Below are positions 45,511-56,302 of a DNA stretch of 64,000 nucleotides, one piece after another. The notes beneath the pieces were generated by a model. It saw only the letters and a list, made by a program, of their open reading frames with translations, did no database searches and had not been told where the DNA came from. Within the stretch, counting starts at the first letter, position 1. The number at the start of each line of letters is the position of its first letter. The translations under genes and the position numbers were made by a program. Source of the DNA: Cyrtodaria siliqua (Eukaryota > Mollusca > Bivalvia > Adapedonta > Hiatellidae); the NCBI GenBank assembly GCA_037043455.1, contig JAWPHD010000138.1, positions 556,846-620,845 on the forward strand, read 5' to 3'.

Positions 45511-46255
45511 TATTATATATCTAAATTTACAGGGGAAAAATAAAGCAATTGAACAGCCTTGACCTTTAACAACAATAAATAAATCATTTATTTACTATTG
45601 TTGTTTTAATTCACACGCAACTTCTCGGAACTTTGACGATATTCGGTTTTTATCGTTAATGTTTTTTAAAAATCCACCATCTTCTTTTGGACCGTCCAAT
45701 ATGAAAAAAATAATAATTTCGGGACAGTACAACGTCCAATAACAACATTATGTATTGTACAATCACGTGGTACAAATAAAAACTGCTGATTGAACTGAAA
45801 ATTTGGGTACATAATAATAAACAATAACGTTAGATGGGTCCAACTATTTGTGTACGTTGAAAAACAGACCTATAACAAATTTATGAAATCGTTTTGCAAA
45901 ATACATTATTTCCATTCAAATTTTGTATTAAGACATCTCGTTGATAAGCCATTTTTTTCTGGTTCTCAGTTCCTCCACAGATATAATAAACCTTAGATCT
46001 CTGGTTCCTCCAGGGTTTTCATGTTTTAATATAAAAACAAACCTGGTTAAATCTACTCTGATGCTATCTTTTGTAAAAAGAACAACTGAAACAGCAAGAA
46101 TATCGGTAGAACCAAAGCATGCACCTTGACTTAACAGATGTTTTTGTTTTACAATGAATGACATTAAAGAGACAATTTCAGAGCACCATAAACGTACGCA
46201 AATAGTAGTCGTTTTCAAATTACAAAGGGCATTAACTCCAGAAATATTAAAGATA
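45511..46255. other. No supported feature
   Basis: The 115-codon minus frame at 45928-46275 overlaps the array to the right and has no recognised family. Confidence 0.4.
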
Positions 46256-46735
46256 TAGGTTATTACGCTCTGCACTTTCTCTCAGTGCCCTCTATCATTG
46301 TTCCAAGTTTCACTGAAATATGGTAAGCAGTTTTTGAGTTATAATCCGGGCAAGAATTACAAGTATAAAATTACCAATGGAATAACTCCAATACAAATAA
46401 AGATAGTTATGGTTCTTGTGCACTGCATTTCCTCCCATTGACCTCAATCATTGTTCCAAGTTTCAGTGAAATATGGTCAGTAATTTTCGACCTATGTTCT
46501 GGACAAGGGAAATAACTATAAAATTAATAAGGATATAGTTATGCTTCTTGTGCATTGCACTTCATCCCATTGCCTTTTATCATTGTTCCAAGTTTCAGTA
46601 AAATATTCAGTAGTTTTCGAGTTAAGTTCCTGCCAAGGGAAATAACTATAAATAAGGACAGTTATGTTTTGTTGTGCCTTGCACTTCCTTTCATCGCCAT
46701 CAGTTTCATTCAATTGCATTCAGTAGTTTTTAGAT
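46256..46735 (+). repeat. Tandem array, ~130-155-bp unit, about 3.5 copies
   Basis: 'tcattgttccaagtttca' recurs near 46296, 46449 and 46581, preceded by 'gca(c/t)t.cct.ccattg.c' and followed by 'caagg.aaataactataaa'. Confidence 0.85.
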
Positions 46736-46785
46736 ACTGGCCTAAAGTGTGGTTTATGCTATGGTGTACTGTGTCCGGTGGTCCA

Positions 46786-47245
46786 GATGCGATGGTCGAT
46801 GGTAAGATGTGATGGTAAGATGCGATGGACCATCGCATCTTACCATCGCATCTTTCCATCGACAATCGCATCTTACCATCGCATCTTACCATCGACCATC
46901 GCATCTTACCATCGGGTCGATGGTAAGATGTGATGGTCGATGGTAAAATGCGATGCTTACTAGGTCGATGGTAAGATGCGATGGTCGATGGTAAGATGCG
47001 TTGGTAAGAAGCGATGGTCGATGGTAAGGTGCGATGGTAAGATGCGATGATCGATGGTAAGATGCGATGGTCGATGATAAGATGCGATTGTAAGAAGCGA
47101 TGGTCGATGGTAAGATGTGATGGTCGATTTTCCATCGCATCTTACCATCGACCATCGCATCTTATCATCGCATCTTACCATCGACCATCGCATCTTACTA
47201 TCGACATATGTCGATGGTTGATGGTAAGATGCGATGGTAAGATGG
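46786..47245. repeat. ~18-bp minisatellite in alternating inverted blocks
   Basis: The unit 'gatggtaagatgcgatggtc' is direct at 46786-46825, inverted at 46826-46915, direct at 46916-47125, inverted at 47126-47205 and direct to 47245. Neighbouring blocks can fold on each other. All open frames across it (repeats of LTIDHRILPS and the like) are artefacts. Confidence 0.95.
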
Positions 47246-47269
47246 CTCTAACAGGACACCGTAATCGTC

Positions 47270-47405
47270 TGTTTTTTGCATTTTGCATTTTGCATTTTGC
47301 TTCCGATCTTTACCAAACTTGGCCGGCCAGTCTTAATATCCACGAAAGCTCGGACGAGTGCGAAAACCATCAATATCTGCTAATATACATCAGTAATGCT
47401 ATAAT
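47270..47405 (+). repeat. (TTTTGCA)n run and a short dispersed repeat
   Basis: Four 'ttttgca' units precede 'ccgatctttaccaaacttgg', then 'gaaagctcggacgagt(g/t)c' and 'catcaatatc', which recur together at 50340-50375. Confidence 0.65.
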
Positions 47406-48535
47406 TTCTCATGTTTTATTTTCTAAAAAATACTGTATGGAAAAAAACAACATATATTTTACTAAAATCATTTATTTACCCCCAGTATCATTTACCCCCA
47501 GTATCAACAATTAATGTATTAACCATTTTTGTTTTCTTATTAAAAAGTTATTTATAAAACATTATAAAAAGACAGCAAATAATAAAACAGACACTTATAA
47601 CCTGGGCTATTCCATTTAAACAATTTTATAAAAATCTTTGAATATAAAAATCTAGGAATGAATCCCATTTTATAGAATTTGGTTCTGGCATTTGGTGGTT
47701 TCAAACACATTGTTCATCTATGCCTGGGTGTATTTACTGCACAAAACATGTCGAATGCAGTCAACAACTGATATGAACATAGGTCACGCAGTGAAAACAT
47801 TTATCTTGTATACCGGATAAGGCTATCCACGTTTTACATGGGGGATGGAAAGTCTTTATGGGTAAAGATAAAAGTCACGCACGCACCAACATACGGTATG
47901 CAGTAAAACATGCAAACCTTTCCTGTATGGGTGTATGTTCAAATTTAAAAGTGCCTTCCAGGGGTCCCATATATTGTATTAAAAATAATTACACTTGCAT
48001 GCATAATATCTAAGAAATACTGTTGGTGATTTATGTATAGCGAAAAAAAGCATAGTGTAGGCCCATTGAAACTGCTTGAAACATACTTTGCTTTAGTTGA
48101 AAACAAAATAACATAAGGTATGCATACATGCAGCAGACAAAAGGGATATTTCTGCAGAGGTGTAGATAAGCTGAGTTTAGTATTTTACTCATACTATTTT
48201 TACAAAACTCATCTTTTTAAAATCATGAGTATTTTATTTGTATGTATTGTCGTGTAGAACGGTTTATGCCATATATACATGATGAAAATTGTTCCAAGCA
48301 TGTGTTTAATCTTAAAGTCATACAGTGTTGCTTTATTTAACTTCCAATTGATCAGAATTTTTTTAAATGTATTAATTCACATTCAGTTTGTACTATTTAA
48401 AGCAATTGTTTACTCTAAACGAGTTCCTTGTTACATATTCATTTTGAATCTGATGAGTAAGTACTCATTGCAGTCAAAAATTAGCCAAAAGAAATATCTG
48501 TTACTAATTCCAAAAAAAAGAACATAAAAAAACAA
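47406..48535. other. No supported feature
   Basis: AT-rich spacer. Confidence 0.4.
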
Positions 48536-48539
48536 GATT

Positions 48540-49187
48540 CAAGTATTGCAGAGCAATACATGTCCACTATCGGGCATTTCTGTTAGTAAATGCACCCAAA
48601 CTTGCTTTTCACATAAGCCATATACACACCTTTCAGGCCAATATCTTACTCCTAAGTAAAGTTAATGAGCAGAAACACTTGTTCTTTTTTCAGTAAAAGT
48701 GAACTTGACCTTGAACCCAGTGACCCCAAATGCAATCCCAAGCTTCCTTTTCAAATAAGCTACCTACCCATAGTTTCATTGCAATACCTCATTCCGAAGT
48801 AAAATTATTGAGTGGAAACCATTTTTCTATTTTCAGTAACAGCGACCTTGATCCCAATGACCTCAAATGCAATCCCAAGCTTCCTGTTCAAATAAGCTAC
48901 CTACCCATTTTGTGTATTTTTTACAATTTCTGTAGAAATGTTCATTAAATTATCTTCAGTATTTCTTTTGTTATCAAAGGATCCATATATTTTGCGTATT
49001 TTTACTATTTACTAACTACTTTCTTTCAAATAAAATAACGTGCATACTCCCCTTATTACTAACTACCATTATGCCAAGTTTCATAAAAATATTTTAAATA
49101 CTTTTCTCATTACCGCAAGGACGGACTGACGGACGGTGGCAACGGTGGCAAACCTAAAATCCTCTCCGGTGACACCGGTAGGGGACT
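48540..49187 (+). mobile_element. Array-bearing element with Helitron-like hairpin end
   Basis: Starts at about 48540 ('caagattcaagtattgcaga'). Two to three array units with 'aaatgcaatcccaagcttcc' (48728 and 48867) are related to 23815-24180. Then come 'gacggactgacggacgg' (49122-49137) and a hairpin around 'tccggtgacaccggta' (49162-49177), followed by 'ggggactaa' and a T. A 3' hairpin followed by CTRR-T is the Helitron end pattern. No coding capacity. Confidence 0.6.
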
Positions 49188-49327
49188 AATGATATACCAG
49201 TGCGTTTGGACATACAGCTTAATAGAGTGGAATTCAAAACACTCCGTTTTTTTACAACAATTTTACATGGTTGATAATAGTAATACAAATTTAGCTTAAA
49301 AGAATTAGAAGGGTGTTCCATGGATCA

Positions 49328-49803
49328 CTTGTGTCGCCTGCCGTGTGCTTATTTCAGCAAATACAATCTAACTATAAAGTTTGAAGACACGGGTGCAATC
49401 CTTCATGAATAATGGAGCTTTTTTTAAAGTGTTAAAGTTAATGAAAAGGGGTATAACTCTGCCAAAATTAGTATGACAGAGTTATTGGACATATGTGTGT
49501 GAAGTTACATGAACATAGGTCAAATACTTTTCAAGTTATGGCCAGTTTTGAGCTAATCAGGCTGCAGGTTAAAGATTTATGAAAAGGGGCATAACTGAAA
49601 TGGAAGTCAGAGTTATTGGTCGTGGGTAACATTATCTATTGTATGTGGTAAGATGAATACGTGTGTGAAGTTTCATGAACATATGTCAAATACTTTTCAA
49701 GTTATGGCCAAGGTTAAGTTGCCGGTTAAAGTGTGACAGACAACGATGACGTACGACGGATAAAGTGATCCATAAGTGTCTGCCATCCTACGCAGGCGAC
49801 ACA
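49328..49803. mobile_element. Non-autonomous element with 13-bp perfect inverted ends
   Basis: 'ttgtgtcgcctgc' at about 49328-49340 is exactly mirrored by 'gcaggcgacacaa' at about 49791-49803, with 'ggatcact' and 'agtgatcc' as further inner inverted matches. Inside are two units of about 180 bp ('gggcataact..agttat(t)gg', 'cttttcaagttatggcc'). The core 'aggcgacaca' also occurs near the right end of the element at 11487-12173. Confidence 0.7.
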
Positions 49804-49809
49804 AAATAT

Positions 49810-52430
49810 GAACATAACTAAAATTGAACAAACGACATATTGAGAGACCATTTTCACCAGGCACGTGAAATATTGAAATTAATCAAAAAGTGCCCTAACC
49901 GAGAACATTTTCCCGCGGCAATGGGGTCACATGTTCGATGTTGATTGAGTCTGCACGGCGCAAACTGTGCAAAAGGTATGCCCGCATGGCACAATGACGA
50001 TGTCTTTTCCCTCTCAAAGCAAATGGTGCATAACTTCTTGTCATGTCGAAAGCTAACCAATAATTATAAAAAGAATTATAATAAAATAACACTGATAACA
50101 TGATATTGTGTCATTGTTTTAAACAACCGCATTACCAGATGCATTGTGCGCACTAAGAGATGTCTTATGACACTTCATTAAAAGCTTTTCTTGCACATCA
50201 TTGTGAATAAATAAATAAATAAATAATAAATAAACCATACTGTAATTAGCTTGCCATACCAATGACTTTAGTTTCCTTTTTGCTTATGCCATAGTCTGTT
50301 GTCGGCAAACTTTTTGGTGTCAACGCTCTATCACTTTCATTGAAAGCTCGGACGAGTTCAAAAGACATCAATATCGAATAATAAATTTTGCTTCTGACAC
50401 CCCACACCACCCCTAATCTCTCTCCCACACCAATTTTACGAACTTCATCAGAGTGGTCATATCACTGAAAATCTGCACCCTCACCCACTCCCACCAGAAA
50501 CACCATACAGCTTTACAAATGTAGAGAGATGCAGGCACTCTTCGACCTCTTGTTTCGAGTTGTTGGAGTTTCCAAGGATGATGCTTATTTTACTTTTATT
50601 AATGAAGATCAAAATCTTTTAACAAAGATGCACTCCTAAAACACATTGTTTCAATAATTAACTGTCAATCATTATTGACGAAGTATTTGTTGAAATTATT
50701 TAGGGTTATCTGTTTATATTAAAGGTTGATTTTTTAAAACCTTGCATTAATTTGAACCTGGTGATTTTCAATAAATAGATATATAACGAATAATATTCTA
50801 TATTATTATACCTCACATAAAACGCCCATGCTAAATCCCCATAGAGAACAATGTGTGATTTCTTACTATGATAGTACAGGGTTCGATAGTAAATCGCAGG
50901 GAGATAGTAAAAAATTATCACATGCGCAGCTTTGAAGCGAGTTTGCGTGCATACTGTTCCAGTGACGTCATGGTGAAATGCTATTTTAAACTCATCATAA
51001 CTTCAAAAGTACTTGAACGATTTCAATAAACTACCACTCATTTTTTTAGTTATTTCCAATCCAACAAAACAACTTTCATAGCAACTTTTGGGGGAAACAC
51101 AGTTTTTTGTTTAAAAAAAATCCGGAATAGACTGATTCACTGCAAATGTCACTTTCACTCAACCAAGCAGTGGAGCAGTCTATGAGGCAAAGTGAAATCT
51201 GTACCGAAAATGAATCATATTTTTGCCCGACTTCGAAGGGATTTCGGTATAATACCCTCAACCTTGGCTTCGACTCGGACGCTACTCATATCCTCAGGGA
51301 GAATATTCTTACTATCACCCTCTCATGAATGTGATATTTATATAATGTCAGCGATATTTATCCTTTACTTTTATAATTACTAAGTGCATGTGTAAACTCC
51401 CATGCCAATTTATATGTATGCTTAATATATTAAAGATTATAATACATACTGTTGGGGGATCTGCATTGACGAACATCTGAAATACATATAATTATAGTCA
51501 TTGTCTAAATTAATTGTCCTTTAATGGATATATTTCAAATTAATCGATAATGTAAAAACAACGCTAATGTGACCCCTGGCAAATATACATGTTGAACGAA
51601 AAGGGCCATGCTGCAGGAATTCATTGAATTTTATAACATTTACACGTGTTTACATGTGTTATATGTATGTCATGTGACAGCTATCTTTTTGATGTATGGA
51701 TCACTTGGTTTTTTTGTGGATTATCTAACGACGCAAAACACGTTTGAAAAGGACTCATTAACAATTGTGGCCTAAACAGAATGCACCATCTGATTATAAT
51801 TCCTTCTTAATTTTCTTCATTATTAAAATTGGGTTTAATAACCTGTAAACGCCTAGGATCATAATAGAGCTGATTTACGTCTTCATCCTATTTAAATAGC
51901 TTACATTATCCATGATTGCAAATGCATAGACTGCTAAGTGCCCGGGTGAGAATAGACAGACAGACAATAAAATCCTACAGAACAAGTTCAGCGACTTGCT
52001 CAAAGACACACCTATAAACACACCGACAAATACGGGGTTCAACAACTGTACGTATTGTTTATGAAACAAGAAATGTGTCCTATGACAAAGATAAAGATGC
52101 CTCCAATCCAATGTAATGATACATCACAACAGAATTTGAAAAATTCAAAGGGTCATAACTTGAGGCATATTAGCTCCATTTTTACACCAACAAGATAGTA
52201 TATCTTGACATCAAGCCTATCATCATGTACACAAAATCCGCGGATTCACTTGTCTCGCCTAAAGGGGGCGGGACTTAAAAATAAAATATAAATGATGCTT
52301 AAATGAAAGTTTGTAAACATTTTAATAACTAAAAACAATAGAGTTTACAGTTTTCTGAAATCACATTTAAGTACATTTGTTGAAAAACAAAATGCCATTC
52401 TATAAAAAAAAGAATCATCAGCTCCAAAAA
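49810..52430. other. No supported gene; (AATA)n run and short repeat
   Basis: (AATA)n at 50207-50235; 'gaaagctcggacgagttc' at 50341 (pair of 47340). 52250-52270 'cacttgtctcgcctaaaggg' resembles the array-element ends at 49328. Otherwise AT-rich with chance frames. Confidence 0.4.
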
Positions 52431-52439
52431 GTAGGTCAA

Positions 52440-52910
52440 GGTTGCAGATGAAATCCATGCATCCAAAAAGATGCACTACCCAAGTCACATCTATGTCAAA
52501 ATAGAATGTTTTGTCCAAAGATTAAGCTATAAACTAGGTTTAAAGCATCTAGTGCATAATTATAGTTCATGAGAAAGTGATGTATATGTACTAATTAAAG
52601 TTATCTGCCCTTTGCTTGACTGGGGAACATCCACATTTGCTTTGTCACGTTGCGATGTACCACCCAAGATGCAACTATAAGCTAAGTTTGAAAGGTGTAG
52701 TGCATAGTTTGCGAGAAATTGACCTCAACGCAAAAGTTGAAGGTAAAAATTATTAAGTTATCTGCCCTTAGCTTGGGGTCAATGTCACTTCCACATTTGC
52801 TTTGTCACGTTGCAATGTACCACCCAAGATACAACTATAAACAAAGTTTGAAAGGTCTAGTGCATACAGTTTGTGAGAAAATTACCTAAACGCAAAACTT
52901 AAACGTTTAA
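52440..52910 (+). repeat. Tandem array, ~162-bp unit, about three copies
   Basis: 'cacatttgctttgtcacgtt' and 'gtaccacccaagat(g/a)caact' recur near 52632-52680 and 52792-52840, and a diverged unit precedes them. Also 'aaagttatctgccctt..ttg' in each. Confidence 0.85.
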
Positions 52911-52918
52911 GCCTTCGC

Positions 52919-53427
52919 TATAAGGGGTCACCAGTTGTTGCGTTAATTACCTCCTTATAGACTTCGAAATTGGCGGGTTGTTGCATTGTTTCGCGTCTTC
53001 TCGGCCGCATTTTCTCGACTTACTGCGTGTTTCTTGAATCATTTCGACTTGAAAGAATGCAACTTAGTACGATTTACCTTCACATGTCAGAAAGACTGAA
53101 GTCGAAATGTTCGTCAATTAAATAAGTTTAGTTGCTGTATGTCGTCTTGACAAGTTATATTTCAATATGTCGATAAGAAATTTGACGACTTAATCAAATG
53201 TATTACGTCATGTCGTCATCAATATTGTACACTTATTGACATTAAACATGACAAATCGTGTTCTCCGTGGTTCATTCCTAAGTTTGGTTGAATTCCGTTC
53301 AGCGGTTTAGAAGGAGATGCGGTAACGGACAGACGGACGGACGGACAGAAGGACAAACGGAGGCGATTTTAATATACTTTTTTTTTCAAAAACGTGGATA
53401 TAAATATGGTATATTAAAGAGTAAACA
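52919..53427 (+). repeat. Left copy of a 0.5-kb inverted pair
   Basis: Begins 'tataaggggtcaccagttgt', passes 'gcgggttgttgcattgtttc' and 'cgacttaatcaaatgtatta', includes a (GACG)n run (53331-53345) and ends 'ggtatattaaagagtaaaca'. Its inverted mate is 54756-55262; the two are very similar throughout. Together with 1.33 kb between them they make a 2.34-kb fold-back unit. Confidence 0.93.
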
Positions 53428-54354
53428 GAGGTATCATAAAAGCAAATAAAAAAAAGACAAATAAAGGAAAGAATGTAACAAAACGCCAGCGCAACTCTAC
53501 AGTAGATATAAATAACACACAATGTAAATTCGAAATCAAAAAGTGGCCCGCAACAGCAACTGCACCTTTTAGGCCATAATCTGCAAAAAAAATAGCAGTA
53601 ATAGTTTGAGAACCTAACTCGTATAATTAAACCAAACAATTAAAAGCAATTAAAATTTCGCTAAAAAGGGAGTGACCATATCCAATACGTTATTCATATG
53701 TATAAAAAAAGAAACGGTAATCGAAAACAATAATAGTAAATATGGCACATGCCCATTTAGTATTAAGGAGCGCCTCCCTACGGTACATTTCATCACCAAC
53801 CTGTGGCTGATACGCCACAGGCGCAGTCATGACTGGCCACCATTATCGACCGTAATTAACCTTTTCCTCACCGCGGTAGCCAAGACACCCAGTGATCCTC
53901 GGCGAACAAGTGGTAAATGAGCTTCCGTCTTACTTCAGTCCAGAAATTAATCCACAATATATGCAATGTTTGTATATATGCTGTGAGTTTGTGGATGTTA
54001 TGCCTCATAACATCCACAAACTCACAGCAACCACACAACTCTATCCAACAAAATACCGCAACATTAAAACATAAACACGCGTAATGAACCGAACAGACCC
54101 CGGTTCGATGCCTATAAGTATCTATATGCTGCAAATGGATACGTTAATCACCCCCAAAATAGCGTGATACAGGGACAAGGGAGCCCGTATCATACACACT
54201 ACAATCACAAACGCACCACATACACCACAAAGCCAAACAAGTCGGACAAGAAAGAGCCAACACACGAATTTAGGTTGAACTAACCGCTGATGTTGACTCT
54301 TGTTGTGGTATATATTTAGGCATTAAATATGCCTTGCTTTAGATAGGCCTGTTG
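53428..54354. other. Spacer between inverted copies, with a perfect hairpin
   Basis: No transposase or other coding sequence recognised. 53979-54002 and 54006-54029 are perfectly complementary over 24 bp with a three-base loop 'cct'. Confidence 0.6.
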
Positions 54355-54740
54355 GTAACCTACAGTCATGGAACTCATAGGCACATTGTGAGAGGAAAAA
54401 CCCAATTGTTTTGGAATCAGTCGGTCAAAGGTCAACGGCACTGTGACCTTTTATGAAAATGCACATTCCAGGGAATAACTCTGAAACCATAATACATACA
54501 CTCATGAAGCTTCATAGGTATATTGCCCTATGTGAGATGAGGATCCCTAATTTGTGGAGGGTCAGTAGGTCCAAGGGCGAGGTCACCATGACCTTACATG
54601 TAAATAGGCATTCCAGATGATAACGAAGCCATAACACCTATACCCATGAACATTGATCGGTGAGAGGAAGAACTCTACTGTCTTTGGGGTCAGTAGGTCA
54701 AATTTCAAGGCCACCATTCCCTTGTAAAGCATTACACAAA
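54355..54740 (+). repeat. Array fragment of the 460-1600 family
   Basis: About 2.5 units. Landmarks 'cataggtatattgcccta', 'gtcagtaggtc', 'ctc(t/a)gaaaccataa.acata' match. 54580-54594 is a perfect AGGTCA-nnn-TGACCT palindrome. Confidence 0.85.
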
Positions 54741-54755
54741 CCAAGAAGCATTTTT

Positions 54756-55262
54756 TGTTTACTCTTTAATATACCATATTTATACCCACGTTTTTGAAAA
54801 AAAAAAGGTATGTTAAATTCGCCTCCGGTTGTCCGTCTGTCCGTCCGTCCGTCTGTCCGTTACCGCATCTACCCCTAAACCGCTGAACGGAATTCAAACA
54901 AACTTAGGAATGAACCACGGAGAACACGATTTGTCGTGTTTAATGTCAATACGTGTACAATATTGATGACGACATGACGTAATACATTTGATTAAGTCGT
55001 CAAATTTCTTACCGACATATTGAAATATAACTAGTCAAGACGACATACAACTAAACTTATTTAATTGACGAACATTTCGACTTCAGTTTTTCTGACATGT
55101 GAAGGTAAATCGTACTAAGTTGCACTCTTTCAAGTCGAAATGATTCAAGAAACACGCAGTAAGTCGAGAAAATGCGGCCGAAAAGACGCGAAACAATGCA
55201 ACAACCCGCCAATTTCGAAGTCTATAAGGAGGTAATTAACGCAACAACTGGTGACCCTTATA
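54756..55262 (-). repeat. Right copy of the 0.5-kb inverted pair
   Basis: Reverse complement of 52919-53427, including its tetranucleotide run (here GTCC type, 54830-54858). Confidence 0.93.
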
Positions 55263-55316
55263 CGTTTCCATCAGTACACATTTGTTAGGATATGCCACAT
55301 TATAACTTAGTTAAAA

Positions 55317-55514
55317 TCGGAGCCTTGTACATACGAGTTCCCTGTTAGAGGATGTTCTAATGAATTTCTGCAAATTATGGAATGGGTAACAGGAAATGCG
55401 AGAAATCAGTTGCCAAATCCTTCAACTATTGAAGAAGCACTTGATATTTTCTGTGCGGTAGTTGGCGTATGTGACGTGATTCAATCCGCATTTTCGTATC
55501 ATGAATATTTATAG
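55317..55514 (+). pseudogene. C-terminal fragment of an integrase-core (IS3EU-type) protein
   Basis: A 65-codon frame ending in TAG reads TYEFPVRGCSNEFLQIMEWV, then PNPSTIEEALDIFCAVV. It parallels the tail of the pseudogene at 42150-42915 (YPKHGCCEEFVQIVEAVTG): a GC..EF.QI.E.VTG core, then P.P.T...A...F. Only the tail is left, and the right inverted repeat ends 55 bp upstream. A stop lies just before in the same frame, so this is a fragment. Divergence between the two tails implies different subfamilies. Confidence 0.6.
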
Positions 55515-56300
55515 AAACGATAATTGATTGTTGAATACATGTGACATTCACCCCTTCCAGTTTGGGATACCACTGACCGCTAGTCTAGTTTAGTATGTAT
55601 AATATGTCAATACATCATTGAATATGCATGGATTTAACTCTTATACTTTCTAAATATTTTACAAAATCATTGTCCTAAATTGAAAGACAATAGATTGACA
55701 GCATAAATATACGTCATTAAAATATCCGTTTTAAATGACATTGATTTATTGTTAACAAATGTACCAGATATTTATCTCATTAGTTTTAATGAAAATATAA
55801 TAAACTGAGTATAGTATAATATCGATGGCATAGAGCAAACAGGGTTTATGTGCATAATTCAGACTTTTGAGAAAATGGACATTAAATGTTTGAGTTCCAA
55901 TGAAAATTCACCAATTCGCTGTATGTTTATTATTTATTGAGGTATCTTTGTACATCAACACTCCATGTTTACAGAAAGTATTTTGAAATCTCAACATGTA
56001 TTTTCATGCCCAAATAAGGATAAATGTAGATAACTCCTTTTAGCTCTGGCAAATTTTACTAACACTTGCAATTAAAAAGGGGCTATCTGCCATATATCCC
56101 TCTGTTGCATTAAACAACTATACACATTCTTTGAGTGTAAAGTTCTTGCTTGCCATCACTTCTGTTACAAAACTGACTGAATTCACAGTAATTATTCAGT
56201 TTTTGTAAAATGCATGTTTTTACTACACAATATTGTTGCCTCATACTTTCTACACTAATTCTCATCACTGTCTACGTCTTCTGCTTTCACATCTGGCTCT
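55515..56300. other. No supported feature
   Basis: AT-rich. If the transposon at 56303-57960 has a second end, it should lie here, but no inverse copy of the subterminal motif array was seen. Confidence 0.4.
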
Positions 56301-56302
56301 GG

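Noticed and set aside
45928..46275. 115-codon minus frame
   Set aside because: Runs into the 130-155-bp array and shows no family or splice signals.
46710..47514. Several open frames of 77-155 codons on both strands
   Set aside because: They read through the inverted 18-bp minisatellite blocks; their repetitive composition follows from the DNA repeat.
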